A stretch of 64,000 nucleotides of DNA from Fervidobacterium changbaicum (GCF_004117075.1 NZ_CP026721.1:1798001-1862000), one strand, 5' to 3'. Shown: positions 9,031 to 17,773, counted from the stretch's first letter. Made by a program: numbers and translations. The notes: generated by a model from the sequence alone, not told the origin.

Positions 9031-9062
9031 AAGCTGCCCCACTCAGGGCAGCTTTGATTTTA
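9031..9062. terminator. Bidirectional terminator overlapping the end of the RNase H gene
   Basis: AAGCTGCCC (9031-9039) pairs with GGGCAGCTT (9046-9054) across loop CACTCA. T-rich tracts occur on both strands. The last two or three codons and the stop of the minus-strand RNase H gene lie inside the hairpin. Confidence 0.85.
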
Positions 9063-9525
9063 AAATTTGGATTTCTCTTAAGAACTCATCAAGGTGCGGT
9101 GCGAACGTCCAACCTTCAAGTACCTTCTTAGCCAACTTATCCGCAAAATTGTTCAAATGGTTACCTTTATGTGCTTGAACCTTCACAAATTCAATATCTA
9201 TGTATCTTTTATAACGTTCAATGAAAGTCTTGTACAACCTTGTTAGCTCAGTTTTCGTCCTCCACTCACCACCGATCCAGAACGCAAGTCCGGAATAATC
9301 GTGGAATATCCGCAATTTCTTTATACCTTCCTTCCAAGCGTAAAAAATTGCATACATCACAGCATAAATCTCACCGGAAACATTTCTGTGTGCTGCCAAT
9401 TCTTCTGATTCGATACTGAAAGCAAATTCTTCAATCCTATCGCCGCAAACAAACACAACACCACTTCCAATGATACCGTCTTTGTAACTCCCATCTGTGT
9501 AGACATCGCAGCTTATCTTGTTCAT
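9043..9525 (-). CDS. rnhA: Ribonuclease H (type 1 family)
   Basis: 160 residues forming one RNase H domain. The four carboxylates expected for two-metal catalysis are present: D in YTDGSY (~10), E in SGEIYAV (~51), D in FHDYSGLAFW (~74) and D in NNFADKLAKK (~128). It degrades the RNA strand of RNA-DNA hybrids such as primers and R-loops. The motif SGLAFWIGGEWRTK and an otherwise compact form resemble the RNase HI branch in Thermotogota and Clostridia. Its start codon overlaps the stop of the upstream permease by 4 bases (ATGA), so it is the last gene of the minus-strand operon. Confidence 0.88.
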   Translation of the reverse strand: MNKISCDVYTDGSYKDGIIGSGVVFVCGDRIEEFAFSIESEELAAHRNVSGEIYAVMYAIFYAWKEGIKKLRIFHDYSGLAFWIGGEWRTKTELTRLYKTFIERYKRYIDIEFVKVQAHKGNHLNNFADKLAKKVLEGWTFAPHLDEFLREIQILKSKLP

Positions 9526-10586
9526 TTTTTACCACCCTGTTGCGTTTGGTAACTTGACTTTCTATTTCTCAGTGGCAGCACGTAGAACTTCCAATATTCT
9601 CGTATAAAAAGCAGAATTGGAAGTGCAATCAACACACCGGCAAACCCCAGCACACTTCCGAAAACAAATATCGAAAGCAGTATTACAAACCAGTGGAGCT
9701 TCAAATTGTTCCCCTGTATCCTCGGCCCATAGACCCAAGATTCCGTCTGATTCACAACAACAAGCAGAACTGTGAGCCAAATCATGCCCTTAACGCCTTG
9801 CGAAGTGAACGCCAAAAGGTACATCGGCACAGCCGTGATCAGCAATCCGACAAATGGGAAAAACCCGCCTATGAAAGACAAAATCCCCAAAGTCATTGCG
9901 TACGGCACACCGATGACGTAAAGCCCTATCGTCGTAAGTGTCGCGCTCAGAAAAGAAACAAGCACTTGTCCGCGCAAGTACCTTTTCACTGCACCGAAGA
10001 AATGAAGGATGAACTGTTCTCCGTACCCTGGATCGTCGACAAACAACAAATTGAGCCTTTCTTTGAAATAGAACCTGATGCTCTCTATACCCGCCATCGT
10101 AACGATGAGCAGCACGATCATAGTGAAAAGCGATGGCAAGACGTTTGCAACGTACTTCAACAACTGTGTAAGGAACGAAGAGATGTTGGTTTTAAACTCG
10201 TTCAAATAATTAAGCACCCAGGGTGGCAGGGCTAAATTAAACTGTGCTGACTGTGCACTCTGGAGCACAGAACTGATTTGATTCACAACTATCGGGAAGA
10301 ACGAACCAATTGCGTACGCAAAAATCAACACGACAATCACGTAAGCAACTACGGCAAGATAACGTTGCTTTGTCTTTTTCAGCACGTAATCGTATGGCAC
10401 ACTCAGAATCACTGAAAAATAATAGCCCAATATGAGCGCACCAACAACAAAAGGCACCTTCCAAGCAAGGAAGATGAAAAAAACAAAATAAACCAAAACT
10501 AGCCACGTATCCCTGAAAACTGACCGTTCAGGATTCCCGACATTCTCTCCAACCTTTGATTTCTCATTCTTTTCCTTCATCCTCAT
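9522..10586 (-). CDS. AI-2E family transporter (PerM-like permease)
   Basis: 354 residues. The start is placed at ATG 10586, which follows AAGGAG; an upstream in-frame extension would cover half of mgsA without a ribosome site. The protein has about eight hydrophobic segments in the AI-2E/PerM arrangement: paired helices at the N-terminus, a soluble loop, then helices ending in [20 protein letters not shown]. The family signature region [21 protein letters not shown] is present; it corresponds to the conserved N-x3-P-x-I-x-G block. Substrates in this family are poorly defined (autoinducer-2 export or Na+/H+ antiport are reported for members), so no specific cargo is assigned. It overlaps mgsA by about 20 bases. 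Confidence 0.85.
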   Translation of the reverse strand: MRMKEKNEKSKVGENVGNPERSVFRDTWLVLVYFVFFIFLAWKVPFVVGALILGYYFSVILSVPYDYVLKKTKQRYLAVVAYVIVVLIFAYAIGSFFPIVVNQISSVLQSAQSAQFNLALPPWVLNYLNEFKTNISSFLTQLLKYVANVLPSLFTMIVLLIVTMAGIESIRFYFKERLNLLFVDDPGYGEQFILHFFGAVKRYLRGQVLVSFLSATLTTIGLYVIGVPYAMTLGILSFIGGFFPFVGLLITAVPMYLLAFTSQGVKGMIWLTVLLVVVNQTESWVYGPRIQGNNLKLHWFVILLSIFVFGSVLGFAGVLIALPILLFIREYWKFYVLPLRNRKSSYQTQQGGKK

Positions 10587-10977
10587 TGGACTCCTTAACA
10601 ATTTTCTTTTCAATTTCCAGCACAAGTGCTTCCGCGGTAGCGAGGTTTGTTGCAAGCGGAATATTGTGCACATCGCACACCCTCAAAAGAGCGCTCACAT
10701 CAGGTTCGTGCGGCTGAGCGGTGAGTGGGTCTCTTAAGAAAATCACAAAATCGATTTCTCCGTTAACAATCATCGCACCGATCTGCAAATCGCCACCGTA
10801 CGGACCTGAGTGGAACTTGTTCACCTTCAGCCCGATTTTCTCCTCAATCACCTTTCCCGTAGTGCTTGTAGCGAAAAGTTCGCACCTTTCGAAAACGTTT
10901 TTCCACTCCTTAACAAACATCGCCAAGTCTAGCTTCTTCTTATCGTGCGCAATAAGTGCTACTCGGATTTTTGCCAT
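10564..10977 (-). CDS. mgsA: Methylglyoxal synthase
   Basis: 137 residues from ATG 10977, chosen because GGGAG lies 8 bases upstream. It shows the full MGS pattern: N-terminal [22 protein letters not shown], then [34 protein letters not shown] and the end [15 protein letters not shown]. The conserved aspartates and the histidine of the catalytic pocket are in these motifs. It converts dihydroxyacetone phosphate to methylglyoxal plus phosphate, a bypass of lower glycolysis when phosphate is short. It lies in an operon with a radical SAM protein, an oxidoreductase, a permease and RNase H. Confidence 0.95.
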   Translation of the reverse strand: MAKIRVALIAHDKKKLDLAMFVKEWKNVFERCELFATSTTGKVIEEKIGLKVNKFHSGPYGGDLQIGAMIVNGEIDFVIFLRDPLTAQPHEPDVSALLRVCDVHNIPLATNLATAEALVLEIEKKIVKESNEDEGKE

Positions 10978-10991
10978 ACACATCGCTCCCA

Positions 10992-11972
10992 TTACCCTAA
11001 ATTTTCATTGACAAAAACGTACGAATTCTCCAACTTGCGTTGCGCAGCCAAATGCCGCTGGACATACTGACCGCAGTTGCTACCTATCTTGTTTTCTTCC
11101 AACTCGCCAACACTGATGATAACTTCATACCCATTCCTTTCCAATTCCTCAACGAATTTCCTGTGTTTCAACACAAGCCCGCGTTCATCCACATCCGAGT
11201 TCAACCCGTTCTCAACGGCTCTGTAGGTCGGATTAACCGGAGTAATCTTTACTAAAAACTTCTCCGGAGCAAAGTACCTCATTATAACCGATGCATCTGC
11301 CTCATTCTCCTGGGCGAGTGCGAAATTCAGCGTTACTTTTCTATCGCCTTTTTGCACAAACCGTTCACCGTACTGCGCAATCTTTTCAAATCCCCATTTT
11401 TTAACTGGAATGATCTTATCTCTTTGCTCTACACTCGTGCTGTGGATGGAAAACTGTATCTGGAATTTTCCGATATAGTACTTATTTTTAATCTCAAGCA
11501 GTCTTTCAAACCAAATCTCCCTACCAATTGGTGCGACGGTACTTATCGAAGGCATCAACCCGGGAGCATCGAGCAGTTGCGGAAGATCTTCAAGTGCGCC
11601 GAGCACATGGTCGTTCAGTGCAGGTTCCCCAACGCGCGCAAACTGGATTTTGAACTTTTCAACTGGAACGTGCGTGCCGAATCGTTTATTAACTAAAAAC
11701 AGAATCTGCGCTAAAATTTCCTCTTTCGTCAACTTCCTTTTGTAATACCCACCTGCATCGCACATCGCACAACCCACCGGACATCCATCCATTGTAGAGA
11801 CGATCAAGACCCACTTTTTCTCCCTTGGTATAGGTGGCTGGACAGACTCAACAAACTCTATCAGGGCGCCGTTTTTACTTTCAGCCAAGTAAACCATAGC
11901 GATATCTTCCTTACCGTAGCTGGCAACGATCTTCAAATCGTTCAGAACATGCTGAACATCGGAAAGTTTCAT
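10992..11972 (-). CDS. RlmN-like radical SAM protein
   Basis: 326 residues from ATG 11972. GGAGGTG lies just upstream, whereas an earlier GTG overlaps that ribosome site. The radical SAM cluster motif is C64-x3-C68-x2-C71 ([18 protein letters not shown]). The TIM-barrel pattern continues with [10 protein letters not shown] (the GEP motif), STVAPIG and [16 protein letters not shown]. The C-terminal GSNCGQYV resembles the resolving cysteine region of RlmN (CGQL). RlmN proper methylates A2503 of 23S rRNA and A37 of tRNA and has an N-terminal helical RNA-binding domain. Here that domain is short and divergent, so this is more likely an RlmN paralogue with a different substrate. Confidence 0.8.
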   Translation of the reverse strand: MKLSDVQHVLNDLKIVASYGKEDIAMVYLAESKNGALIEFVESVQPPIPREKKWVLIVSTMDGCPVGCAMCDAGGYYKRKLTKEEILAQILFLVNKRFGTHVPVEKFKIQFARVGEPALNDHVLGALEDLPQLLDAPGLMPSISTVAPIGREIWFERLLEIKNKYYIGKFQIQFSIHSTSVEQRDKIIPVKKWGFEKIAQYGERFVQKGDRKVTLNFALAQENEADASVIMRYFAPEKFLVKITPVNPTYRAVENGLNSDVDERGLVLKHRKFVEELERNGYEVIISVGELEENKIGSNCGQYVQRHLAAQRKLENSYVFVNENLG

Positions 11973-12006
11973 AACCTGAAACACCTCCAGCCAAGCATTT
12001 TATTTT

Positions 12007-12801
12007 TTATCTAATTAACTGTTCAACAATCTCCATCGCACACCTAATTCCATCGCCGATAGCGATCGAAGACTGCCGGATATCTGGATGCGCCGCATCA
12101 CCGATCACATGCACAGGCATAGACTTTGCTGTTACCTTGGGCATTTTTCCTTCTCTGCCGATGGCGATCAAGAGTCCATCTGCGATGTATGAACCGCCTT
12201 TTGTGTAGATGTACACCTTCTCGCCCTTGTGCTCAACGAAGGCTACTGGTTCTTTGAGTTTGATCACAATACCCCTTTGCATTGCGTACTCAACCAACCT
12301 GCTAACAGCTTTCAACCTATCACTTCTCACAAAAACAATTGGTTCCATTCCATCTTCCTTTGCATGAATCGCGTAGTCCAGCGCAACGTCTCCCCCACCG
12401 TAAATCGCTACACTGCCGATATCTTTAGGAAGCTCTACATATTCATAGAACGTCTTTGGACCTTCCAGCTGCTCAATTCTTTTTGCCTCTGTACCTGTTG
12501 CGACAACTGCGATATCGCACTGGTATCTCCCATTTATCCCTGCAAGCTTGTATTCATCAACGCTTAAAATCTCATCTTTAACAACTTCTATTTTGTAGTC
12601 CTCAACGTACCACTTCAACCGATTTGCAAATTCAATGCCGGATATAAATCCAACGGGTGGGAAATTCTCAACTCGCCACGCGTTCCTTATCAGACCGCCG
12701 ATCTCTTCTTTCTCATAGATTGTAACATCAACGCCGTATCTTTTCAACAAAACCGCGCAGGCAACGCCCGCAGGCCCACCGCCGATTACTCCCACCTTCA
12801 C
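12007..12801 (-). CDS. NAD(P)/FAD-dependent oxidoreductase, thioredoxin-reductase-like but lacking CxxC
   Basis: 264 residues. The N-terminus has the FAD-binding GxGxxG form VIGGGPAGVACAVLL. A second dinucleotide-binding motif is AIYGGGDVALDYAIHA (~135-150), and the C-terminal VHVIGDAAHPDIRQSSIAIGDG is the FAD-ribityl GD motif. The ATGTEA motif is present. The redox CxxC of thioredoxin reductase is absent, and the protein is shorter than the usual ~310 residues. It therefore cannot reduce thioredoxin in the usual way. It could be a ferredoxin/NAD(P)H oxidoreductase-like flavoprotein or a partner for a separate redox protein. It is first in the minus-strand operon. Confidence 0.8.
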   Translation of the reverse strand: MKVGVIGGGPAGVACAVLLKRYGVDVTIYEKEEIGGLIRNAWRVENFPPVGFISGIEFANRLKWYVEDYKIEVVKDEILSVDEYKLAGINGRYQCDIAVVATGTEAKRIEQLEGPKTFYEYVELPKDIGSVAIYGGGDVALDYAIHAKEDGMEPIVFVRSDRLKAVSRLVEYAMQRGIVIKLKEPVAFVEHKGEKVYIYTKGGSYIADGLLIAIGREGKMPKVTAKSMPVHVIGDAAHPDIRQSSIAIGDGIRCAMEIVEQLIR

Positions 12802-12830
12802 ATTGAACCACTCCTGTTTTAAGCTCGTTT

Positions 12831-12856
12831 AAAAAAACCGTGGCGGAAAGCCACGG
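12831..12856 (-). terminator. Intrinsic terminator of the fibronectin-repeat lipoprotein gene
   Basis: Read on the minus strand, CCGTGGC (12856-12850) pairs with GCCACGG (12844-12838) across a 5-base loop and is followed by seven T residues (12837-12831). Confidence 0.9.
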
Positions 12857-12884
12857 CCTTGTGATTTTACCGACTGCGAAGGTT

Positions 12885-15080
12885 CTATTGAGACCTCACC
12901 TCAAATTCCCAAGTCTTGCTCTTTGTCTCTTCACCGTGCCTATCTCTTGCCACAACGTACCAGTAGTACTTTCCAAGGACGTTGATTGGTACAACCACAG
13001 ATTTATTAGTTGTCGTATAGGGTGTGACCGACGAGAAATCATCGCTGGTATTTATATAAACCTCGTACGTTAGACTATCTCCGTCAGGATCCGAACAATC
13101 CCAGCTCAGAGTAACCGTTGTGGGCACACCTGAAACGGGAACCTGACTGCCATCAGCTGGGTTTGGATTTAGTGGTATGTTAGGTGCCTCGTTGGGCTTT
13201 GTTTTGAGACTCCATGTGGTGCTGTAGGCGTAGTTACCGAACGAATCTTTCACTTCCACCCTCCAGTAGTACGTCGTAGCAGGTGCAACTGAACTGATCG
13301 TATGGAAGATCTCATCATCTGTCTTACCAGTCACCGTGGCAACCAGTTCCATGTTATCGGCTTTACCAAAGTACACTAAGTACACAAGCCTATCCAGTGC
13401 GGTTTCTTTATCTGTGCTAGCCCTCCATCTGAGTGTGATGTTGTTAAACGAAATCCCATTCGCTCCATTCGACGGCGACAACAGTACAGGTGCTGTTGGT
13501 GGCCTATCCTCGTCTGTTATCGTGAAGCTCCAGACTGGCCCTTCCACCGGTGGGTTATACCCATCGCTTACAACCACTTTCCAATAGTACGTCTTCCCAA
13601 AATCAAAAAGTCTGGACGTGCTGTAGGTTTTTGTTGTCAAATTACTGGCTTCAAGCTTCAAATTGTCAGGGCTCTCACCTATGTACAATTCAAATTTCAG
13701 GGCATCACCATCGGGATCCGAACAATCCCAAGAAAAACGCTCGATCCTATTTGGAAGATTGCGCGCACCGTTAGCCGGATAGGGCGATGTAGGAACACTT
13801 GGCGGAGTATTTCTGTAGGTCTCAAACGTAAACCTGTCACTTTCCGTTCTGCCCCCGTGCCTATCTTTCGCTGCAACGTACCACGTGTAAGTTTTTCCAA
13901 CATCGAGCAGACTATTTACATCGATTGTATAACTATTTGAAAGCACAGCACTTCTTTTGTGCACTATCTGCGAACCTGAAACCAGAACGAACTCGTAATC
14001 CACGTCATCTTCGTCTGGGTCTGTAGCGTTTGTCCACGTAAAGGTGATCTGCTTAGCACTGACGAAATTCACCCTTGCATTATTTGCCGGATTGGTTAAC
14101 TCAGGCTTGGTTGGTGGGGTATTAACCTTCGTTGTGAACTGAAAACTCTCGGTTCGTGTTTCACCGTATTTATCCACCGCCGTAATAGTTAACGTGTACA
14201 ACGTACTTGGACTGAGTCCTGTGACTTTGTACTCAGTGAGAGTGGAATTAGAAAGCAGTGCTTGGCTCTCGGCACCACTCGCCTTGAGTGTCACGGTAAA
14301 CTTCAGGTCTTCGTAATCTCTGTCGTAGGCCTGCCATTTCAACAACAAATTATTGAACTTCACATTCGCTTCGCCGTTCTTAGGGTTCATTAAATCTATC
14401 CTGTCGGGCGGTTCGTTCTGCTTGGTTTTGAAGGTTGCTTCAGAAACCCCACTTTTCGCGCCCCATGGGTCAATTGCCTCAACGGTCCAGCGGTAATTTG
14501 TCAGCTGTTTCAAGTCCTTAACAACAGCCGAATTTGTTGCGCTGGTCGTCTCGTAAACAGGTACATCTTTTCCAACCTCAAAAACCCTTACAACAAACGT
14601 CAGCGTATCATCGTCTGGATCGTTGGCATTCCAAGTCAGAGCAAGTGCGCCGAATGGATGTCCTTCGGTCTTGTCAGGTTTCAATCCATACACACTCGGT
14701 AGAGAATTCTTCTTTGTGGTGAAATACCACATCGAACTTGCTCCGGAATCGTTGCCTTTGCGCCTAACGTACCACTTGTACTTCGTGTCGGGTTTGAGCC
14801 TTCCTTTTGGAACCACAACCGAAATGTTTTGCCCTCCGTTCACCACTTGCCTAAAAACCTCGGCGTTTGTATCTGCTTCTTTGACGATCACTTCGTACTC
14901 TCCGTCACTCGGTGTACCAAAAAGCAGCGTGGTATTATTGAACGGGACGCTCTGCGCGTTGTTTTTAGGTTCCAACAATTCGGGACCACTCTTTTGAGGT
15001 GTTACACAAGCACTTAAGAAGACCAAAATAAGGACGTAGGAGCATAAAAGCAAAGTTGAAGTTTTGAACTTACCAAACAT
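12885..15080 (-). CDS. Surface lipoprotein with seven fibronectin type III-like repeats
   Basis: 731 residues. The signal peptide ends in lipobox LSAC with lipidated C25. Seven beta-sandwich repeats of ~95 residues follow, each opening with a form of P-x-N-G-A-x-N-x-F-x-N-x-x-L-x-W and carrying a D-x-D-D or D-P-D-G-D turn and a Y-x-W-x-V strand: they start near residues 35, 133, 230, 325, 430, 530 and 625. No enzymatic domain is seen. It is probably an outer-envelope or toga scaffold, or a glycan-binding protein. It has its own extended -10 promoter on the minus strand and a good terminator. Related repeats in clostridial and thermotogal proteins accompany polysaccharide-degrading systems, but no catalytic neighbour is present here. 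Confidence 0.85.
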   Translation of the reverse strand: MFGKFKTSTLLLCSYVLILVFLSACVTPQKSGPELLEPKNNAQSVPFNNTTLLFGTPSDGEYEVIVKEADTNAEVFRQVVNGGQNISVVVPKGRLKPDTKYKWYVRRKGNDSGASSMWYFTTKKNSLPSVYGLKPDKTEGHPFGALALTWNANDPDDDTLTFVVRVFEVGKDVPVYETTSATNSAVVKDLKQLTNYRWTVEAIDPWGAKSGVSEATFKTKQNEPPDRIDLMNPKNGEANVKFNNLLLKWQAYDRDYEDLKFTVTLKASGAESQALLSNSTLTEYKVTGLSPSTLYTLTITAVDKYGETRTESFQFTTKVNTPPTKPELTNPANNARVNFVSAKQITFTWTNATDPDEDDVDYEFVLVSGSQIVHKRSAVLSNSYTIDVNSLLDVGKTYTWYVAAKDRHGGRTESDRFTFETYRNTPPSVPTSPYPANGARNLPNRIERFSWDCSDPDGDALKFELYIGESPDNLKLEASNLTTKTYSTSRLFDFGKTYYWKVVVSDGYNPPVEGPVWSFTITDEDRPPTAPVLLSPSNGANGISFNNITLRWRASTDKETALDRLVYLVYFGKADNMELVATVTGKTDDEIFHTISSVAPATTYYWRVEVKDSFGNYAYSTTWSLKTKPNEAPNIPLNPNPADGSQVPVSGVPTTVTLSWDCSDPDGDSLTYEVYINTSDDFSSVTPYTTTNKSVVVPINVLGKYYWYVVARDRHGEETKSKTWEFEVRSQ

Positions 15081-15124
15081 TCCAAAACCCCCTTTTAGTT
15101 ATTTTTTCTACTGTTCTTACCGTT

Positions 15125-15133
15125 ATTATATCA
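15125..15133 (-). promoter_or_regulatory. Extended -10 promoter of the lipoprotein gene
   Basis: On the minus strand TGATATAAT (15133-15125) gives a perfect -10 with a TG extension, 45 bases upstream of the ATG. A convincing -35 is not visible. Confidence 0.65.
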
Positions 15134-15170
15134 CAAAACCAAAAATTATCATACCACCACCAATAGCTTG

Positions 15171-15200
15171 CAAAGCAAAACACCCCGACGGACGTCGGGG
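15171..15200 (-). terminator. Intrinsic terminator after the UDP-sugar dehydrogenase gene
   Basis: On the minus strand CCCCGAC (15200-15194) pairs with GTCGGGG (15189-15183) around a 4-base loop and is followed by TGTTTTGCTTTG. Confidence 0.8.
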
Positions 15201-15240
15201 TACTGAACAAATTGTCTATTTTTGAAAAATTCAAGAGAAC

Positions 15241-16539
15241 TCAGAGCAAAATCACATTTTCGTACTTTCCTTTCGTTACGTTCTTTGTATCGAACACAAA
15301 CGGTACGTGCTTTGCAACAAATTCGTAATCGATGCCTATCGTATGCCCGGAAGTTACTATCGCTCCGTCCATCGTTCTTAAATTTTCCTCAGTTAACTCA
15401 ATTCTCTTGTAGTGCTTTCCGTTGTGTGTGAATTCCGGAACGAACGGGTCGTAGTAGAAGACATTTGCTTTCTTTTTCTCAAGAATCTCAATAACCTTCA
15501 ATGCCGGGCTTTCCCTCAAATCGTCTATATTCCCCTTGTACGTCACACCGAGCAGCAAAATGTTTCTTCCGTTCAAGCACTGTTTCCTTTCGTTGAGGAT
15601 ATCTGTAAGCCTGTCAACCACATAGTACGGCATACCGTCGGAAATCTCGCCTGCTACCTCAACGAGCATCATGTGCAGGTCGTACTCTTTCGCCTTGTAC
15701 ACCAGATAGAACGGGTCAATTGGTATACAGTGCCCACCTATCCCAGGTCCTGGGTAGAATGGCATGTAACCGAACGGCTTCGTCGCTGCTGCATCGATAA
15801 CCTCCCAGATATTTATCCTCATCTTTTCGGCAACTTTTGTCATCTCCTGAACGAGCGCGATATTCACGAGCCTGAACGTGTTTTCCAAAATCTTCGTCAT
15901 CTCCGCAGCCCTTGGCGAGGATACAGGAAAGACGCCTGCTTCAAGCACGTTCTCATACAGCGCAACAGCGTGCTTTGTACATTCCGGTGTGACCCCACCA
16001 ACTACCTTAGGTGTGTTTCTTGTTTTGTACCTTGGATTGCCCGGATCGACCCTCTCTGGGCTGAACGCCAAATAGAAATCCTGCCCCACCTTTAGTCCTG
16101 TTTCCTGCAAGATGGGGAGCACCACCTCTTCTGTTGTGCCAGGATATGTTGTACTTTCGAGCACCACCAACTGTCCTTTCCTTAAGCGCCTTTTTATCTC
16201 ACTTGCACTGTTGGTTATATAACTCAAATCCGGCTGCTTGAACTTATCAAGCGGTGTTGGGACACATATACTGATCACATCGCAATTTCTGAGCTCATCG
16301 AAATCCGTCGTTGCGCGCAATCTTCTGGCCTGAACAAGTTCTCTCAACTCGTTGTTATCCACATCCCCTATGTAGTTCTCTCCTCTATTGATCATATCAA
16401 CGCGCTTTTGCTGGATATCAAATCCGATAACCTTGTACCCAGCTCGTGCCTTTTCAACAGCCAAAGGCAGTCCAACATACCCCATTCCAATCACGCCAAC
16501 TACCGCTTCCTTGCTCAGTATCTTCTCGTACAAACTCAT
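15241..16539 (-). CDS. UDP-N-acetyl-hexosamine / UDP-glucose-type 6-dehydrogenase
   Basis: 432 residues from ATG 16539, 8 bases after GGAGG; the open frame upstream of this is not coding-like. The NAD-binding motif is VVGVIGMGYVGLPLA. The catalytic cysteine lies in GIGGHCIPIDPFYL (~263), with the supporting lysine/asparagine in AEMTKILENTFRLVNIAL. The C-terminal domain has LLLGVTYKGNIDDLRESPAL. Such enzymes oxidise C6 of a UDP-sugar to the uronic acid in two NAD+ steps. The pattern is closer to UDP-GlcNAc/ManNAc dehydrogenases (WbpA/WecC) than to UDP-glucose dehydrogenase, but this is not certain by eye. It supplies a uronic acid for surface glycans. Confidence 0.88.
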   Translation of the reverse strand: MSLYEKILSKEAVVGVIGMGYVGLPLAVEKARAGYKVIGFDIQQKRVDMINRGENYIGDVDNNELRELVQARRLRATTDFDELRNCDVISICVPTPLDKFKQPDLSYITNSASEIKRRLRKGQLVVLESTTYPGTTEEVVLPILQETGLKVGQDFYLAFSPERVDPGNPRYKTRNTPKVVGGVTPECTKHAVALYENVLEAGVFPVSSPRAAEMTKILENTFRLVNIALVQEMTKVAEKMRINIWEVIDAAATKPFGYMPFYPGPGIGGHCIPIDPFYLVYKAKEYDLHMMLVEVAGEISDGMPYYVVDRLTDILNERKQCLNGRNILLLGVTYKGNIDDLRESPALKVIEILEKKKANVFYYDPFVPEFTHNGKHYKRIELTEENLRTMDGAIVTSGHTIGIDYEFVAKHVPFVFDTKNVTKGKYENVILL

Positions 16540-16612
16540 CTCCATCCCCTCCAACACACCATTTTCTGATTTTCCCACAATTGCGTCTCTACAAAATTCA
16601 TTCACTGAATGA

Positions 16613-16641
16613 ATTTTACCATATCCCTTATCGTCCGTCAA
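16613..16641 (-). promoter_or_regulatory. Sigma-A promoter of the UDP-sugar dehydrogenase gene
   Basis: On the minus strand TTGACG (16641-16636), a 17-base spacer, then TGG-TAAAAT with the -10 at 16618-16613. It is about 70 bases upstream of the start codon. Confidence 0.8.
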
Positions 16642-16720
16642 TCGGAAAACTTTAATCGCGAGCTGAACGCTTGGACTACTTGGCAACATCCCTGTAAGCA
16701 TATATTAACGAAAAATTTTC

Positions 16721-16747
16721 TTGAAAAAATAAACTCGATGGTAAAAT
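16721..16747 (+). promoter_or_regulatory. Promoter of the rplU operon
   Basis: TTGAAA (16721-16726) and an extended -10 TGGTAAAAT (16739-16747). The spacer is short (15 bases); using the overlapping AATAAT (16745-16750) it is 18. Transcription would produce a ~120-base leader before rplU. Confidence 0.6.
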
Positions 16748-16779
16748 AATACACGTACGCAAAACGCACATGCAAAACG

Positions 16780-16848
16780 GGCACTTAAAACGCGTCGCAA
16801 ACGGTTGGGGATCCCCCGCACGTCTCCAACCTACGTTGTTTTAGTGCC
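16780..16848 (+). ncRNA. Structured rplU leader (L21 leader-like regulatory RNA)
   Basis: A long-range stem pairs GGCACT-U-AAAAC (16780-16791, one bulged U) with GUUUUAGUGCC (16838-16848). It encloses an inner hairpin GGTTGG (16803-16808) with CCAACC (16826-16831). The element ends 12 bases before the AGGAGGTG ribosome site of rplU. Its place and shape fit a ribosomal-protein autoregulatory leader of the L21 type described in Firmicutes. Whether L21 itself binds is inferred, not shown. Confidence 0.6.
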
Positions 16849-16874
16849 TGTAAAACTGGTAGGAGGTGAACTTT

Positions 16875-17192
16875 GTGTACGCGATAGTGGAAAGCGGAGG
16901 AAAGCAGTACAAAGTCGAGGCAGGTCAGCTACTGCACACAGAAAAGCTCAACGTGGCCCCAGGCGAAACTGTAGAACTCGACAAGGTCGTCATGGTCAAA
17001 ACCGACGACGGTAAGGTCCTCGTTGGACAACCATACCTCACAAACGTGAAGGTCACAGGTACAGTTGTTGAACACGCAAGGGCTAGAAAAGTCCTCGTTG
17101 GTCAATTCATCCCGAGAAAGGGCCACAAGACGATCAAAGGTCACAGGCAGTGGTACACCACTATCAAGATCGAAAAGATAGAAGTCAAGTAA
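16875..17192 (+). CDS. rplU: Ribosomal protein bL21
   Basis: 105 residues from GTG 16875, 6 bases after AGGAGGTG; this gives the canonical start [21 protein letters not shown] at 16866 overlaps the ribosome site and is rejected. The C-terminal signature [21 protein letters not shown] matches bL21, which contacts 23S rRNA in the 50S subunit. It is the first gene of an operon with prp and rpmA, preceded by a structured leader that probably controls it. Confidence 0.97.
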   Translation: MYAIVESGGKQYKVEAGQLLHTEKLNVAPGETVELDKVVMVKTDDGKVLVGQPYLTNVKVTGTVVEHARARKVLVGQFIPRKGHKTIKGHRQWYTTIKIEKIEVK

Positions 17193-17205
17193 TATAAGTG
17201 CTGAA

Positions 17206-17517
17206 ATGATAGTGTGCAAATTCACTGTAAGAAACGGATTCTACGATTCTTTCACAATCACAGGACACGCACTGTACGCAAAAAAGGGAAAAGATATAGT
17301 CTGTGCAGCGGTCAGTACGGTCTCTCAGCACACAGCAAGGGCTCTGAACATAAACGGTGCAAAAGTGGAAATAGAAGAAGGTTACCTGAACGTTACGGAT
17401 ATTCCTAAAGACGAAATCTCGCAAAGATTCGTTGAAGAACTGAAGACAACACTTGAAGATATCGCGAGTCAGTATCCAAGATACGTAAGAGTGGAGGTGA
17501 ACGATGATGCGCATTAA
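17206..17517 (+). CDS. prp: Ribosomal-processing cysteine protease Prp
   Basis: 103 residues. The catalytic histidine is in [13 protein letters not shown] and the catalytic cysteine in [11 protein letters not shown], the hallmark pair of Prp (YsxB). It sits between rplU and rpmA, the conserved place. Its substrate is the N-terminal leader of bL27, which this genome also encodes (see rpmA). The last 14 bases overlap the start of rpmA, so the two are translationally coupled. Confidence 0.95.
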   Translation: MIVCKFTVRNGFYDSFTITGHALYAKKGKDIVCAAVSTVSQHTARALNINGAKVEIEEGYLNVTDIPKDEISQRFVEELKTTLEDIASQYPRYVRVEVNDDAH

Positions 17518-17773
17518 TATACAACTGTTCGCAAAAGCCAGTGGCGCAGGTAGAAACGGAAGGGACAGCAATCCAAAGTACTTGGGATTCAAAAAATACG
17601 ACGGTGAAAAAGTTATCGCAGGCAACATCATACTCAGACAAAGAGGCACAAAATTCTGGCCAGGTCAGAACGTCGGTATGGGTAGAGACTTCACGCTCTT
17701 TGCCCTCAAAGATGGAGTAGTGAAGATAATAGAAAGGAACAACAGAAGGTACGTCACAGTTGTTGAAGAATAA
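17504..17773 (+). CDS. rpmA: Ribosomal protein bL27 with Prp-cleavable leader
   Basis: 89 residues. The mature bL27 begins [18 protein letters not shown] and continues with [19 protein letters not shown]. It is preceded by [10 protein letters not shown], which fits the Prp leader consensus ending in Q-x-F-A; cleavage is expected after that alanine. The mature N-terminus reaches the peptidyl-transferase centre, which explains why removal is needed. It overlaps prp. GGAGGTG precedes two consecutive ATG codons. Confidence 0.97.
   Translation: MMRINIQLFAKASGAGRNGRDSNPKYLGFKKYDGEKVIAGNIILRQRGTKFWPGQNVGMGRDFTLFALKDGVVKIIERNNRRYVTVVEE

Noticed and set aside
9693-10235. A 180-codon open frame on the plus strand opposite the AI-2E-type permease gene
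   Set aside because: It has no ribosome site, is rich in His/Gln/Arg as expected for the antisense of a membrane protein, and the minus-strand frame has clear family motifs.
15412-16095. A 227-codon plus-strand frame opposite the UDP-sugar dehydrogenase gene
   Set aside because: Shadow frame; the minus strand carries the catalytic GGHCIPIDP motif and a consensus promoter.
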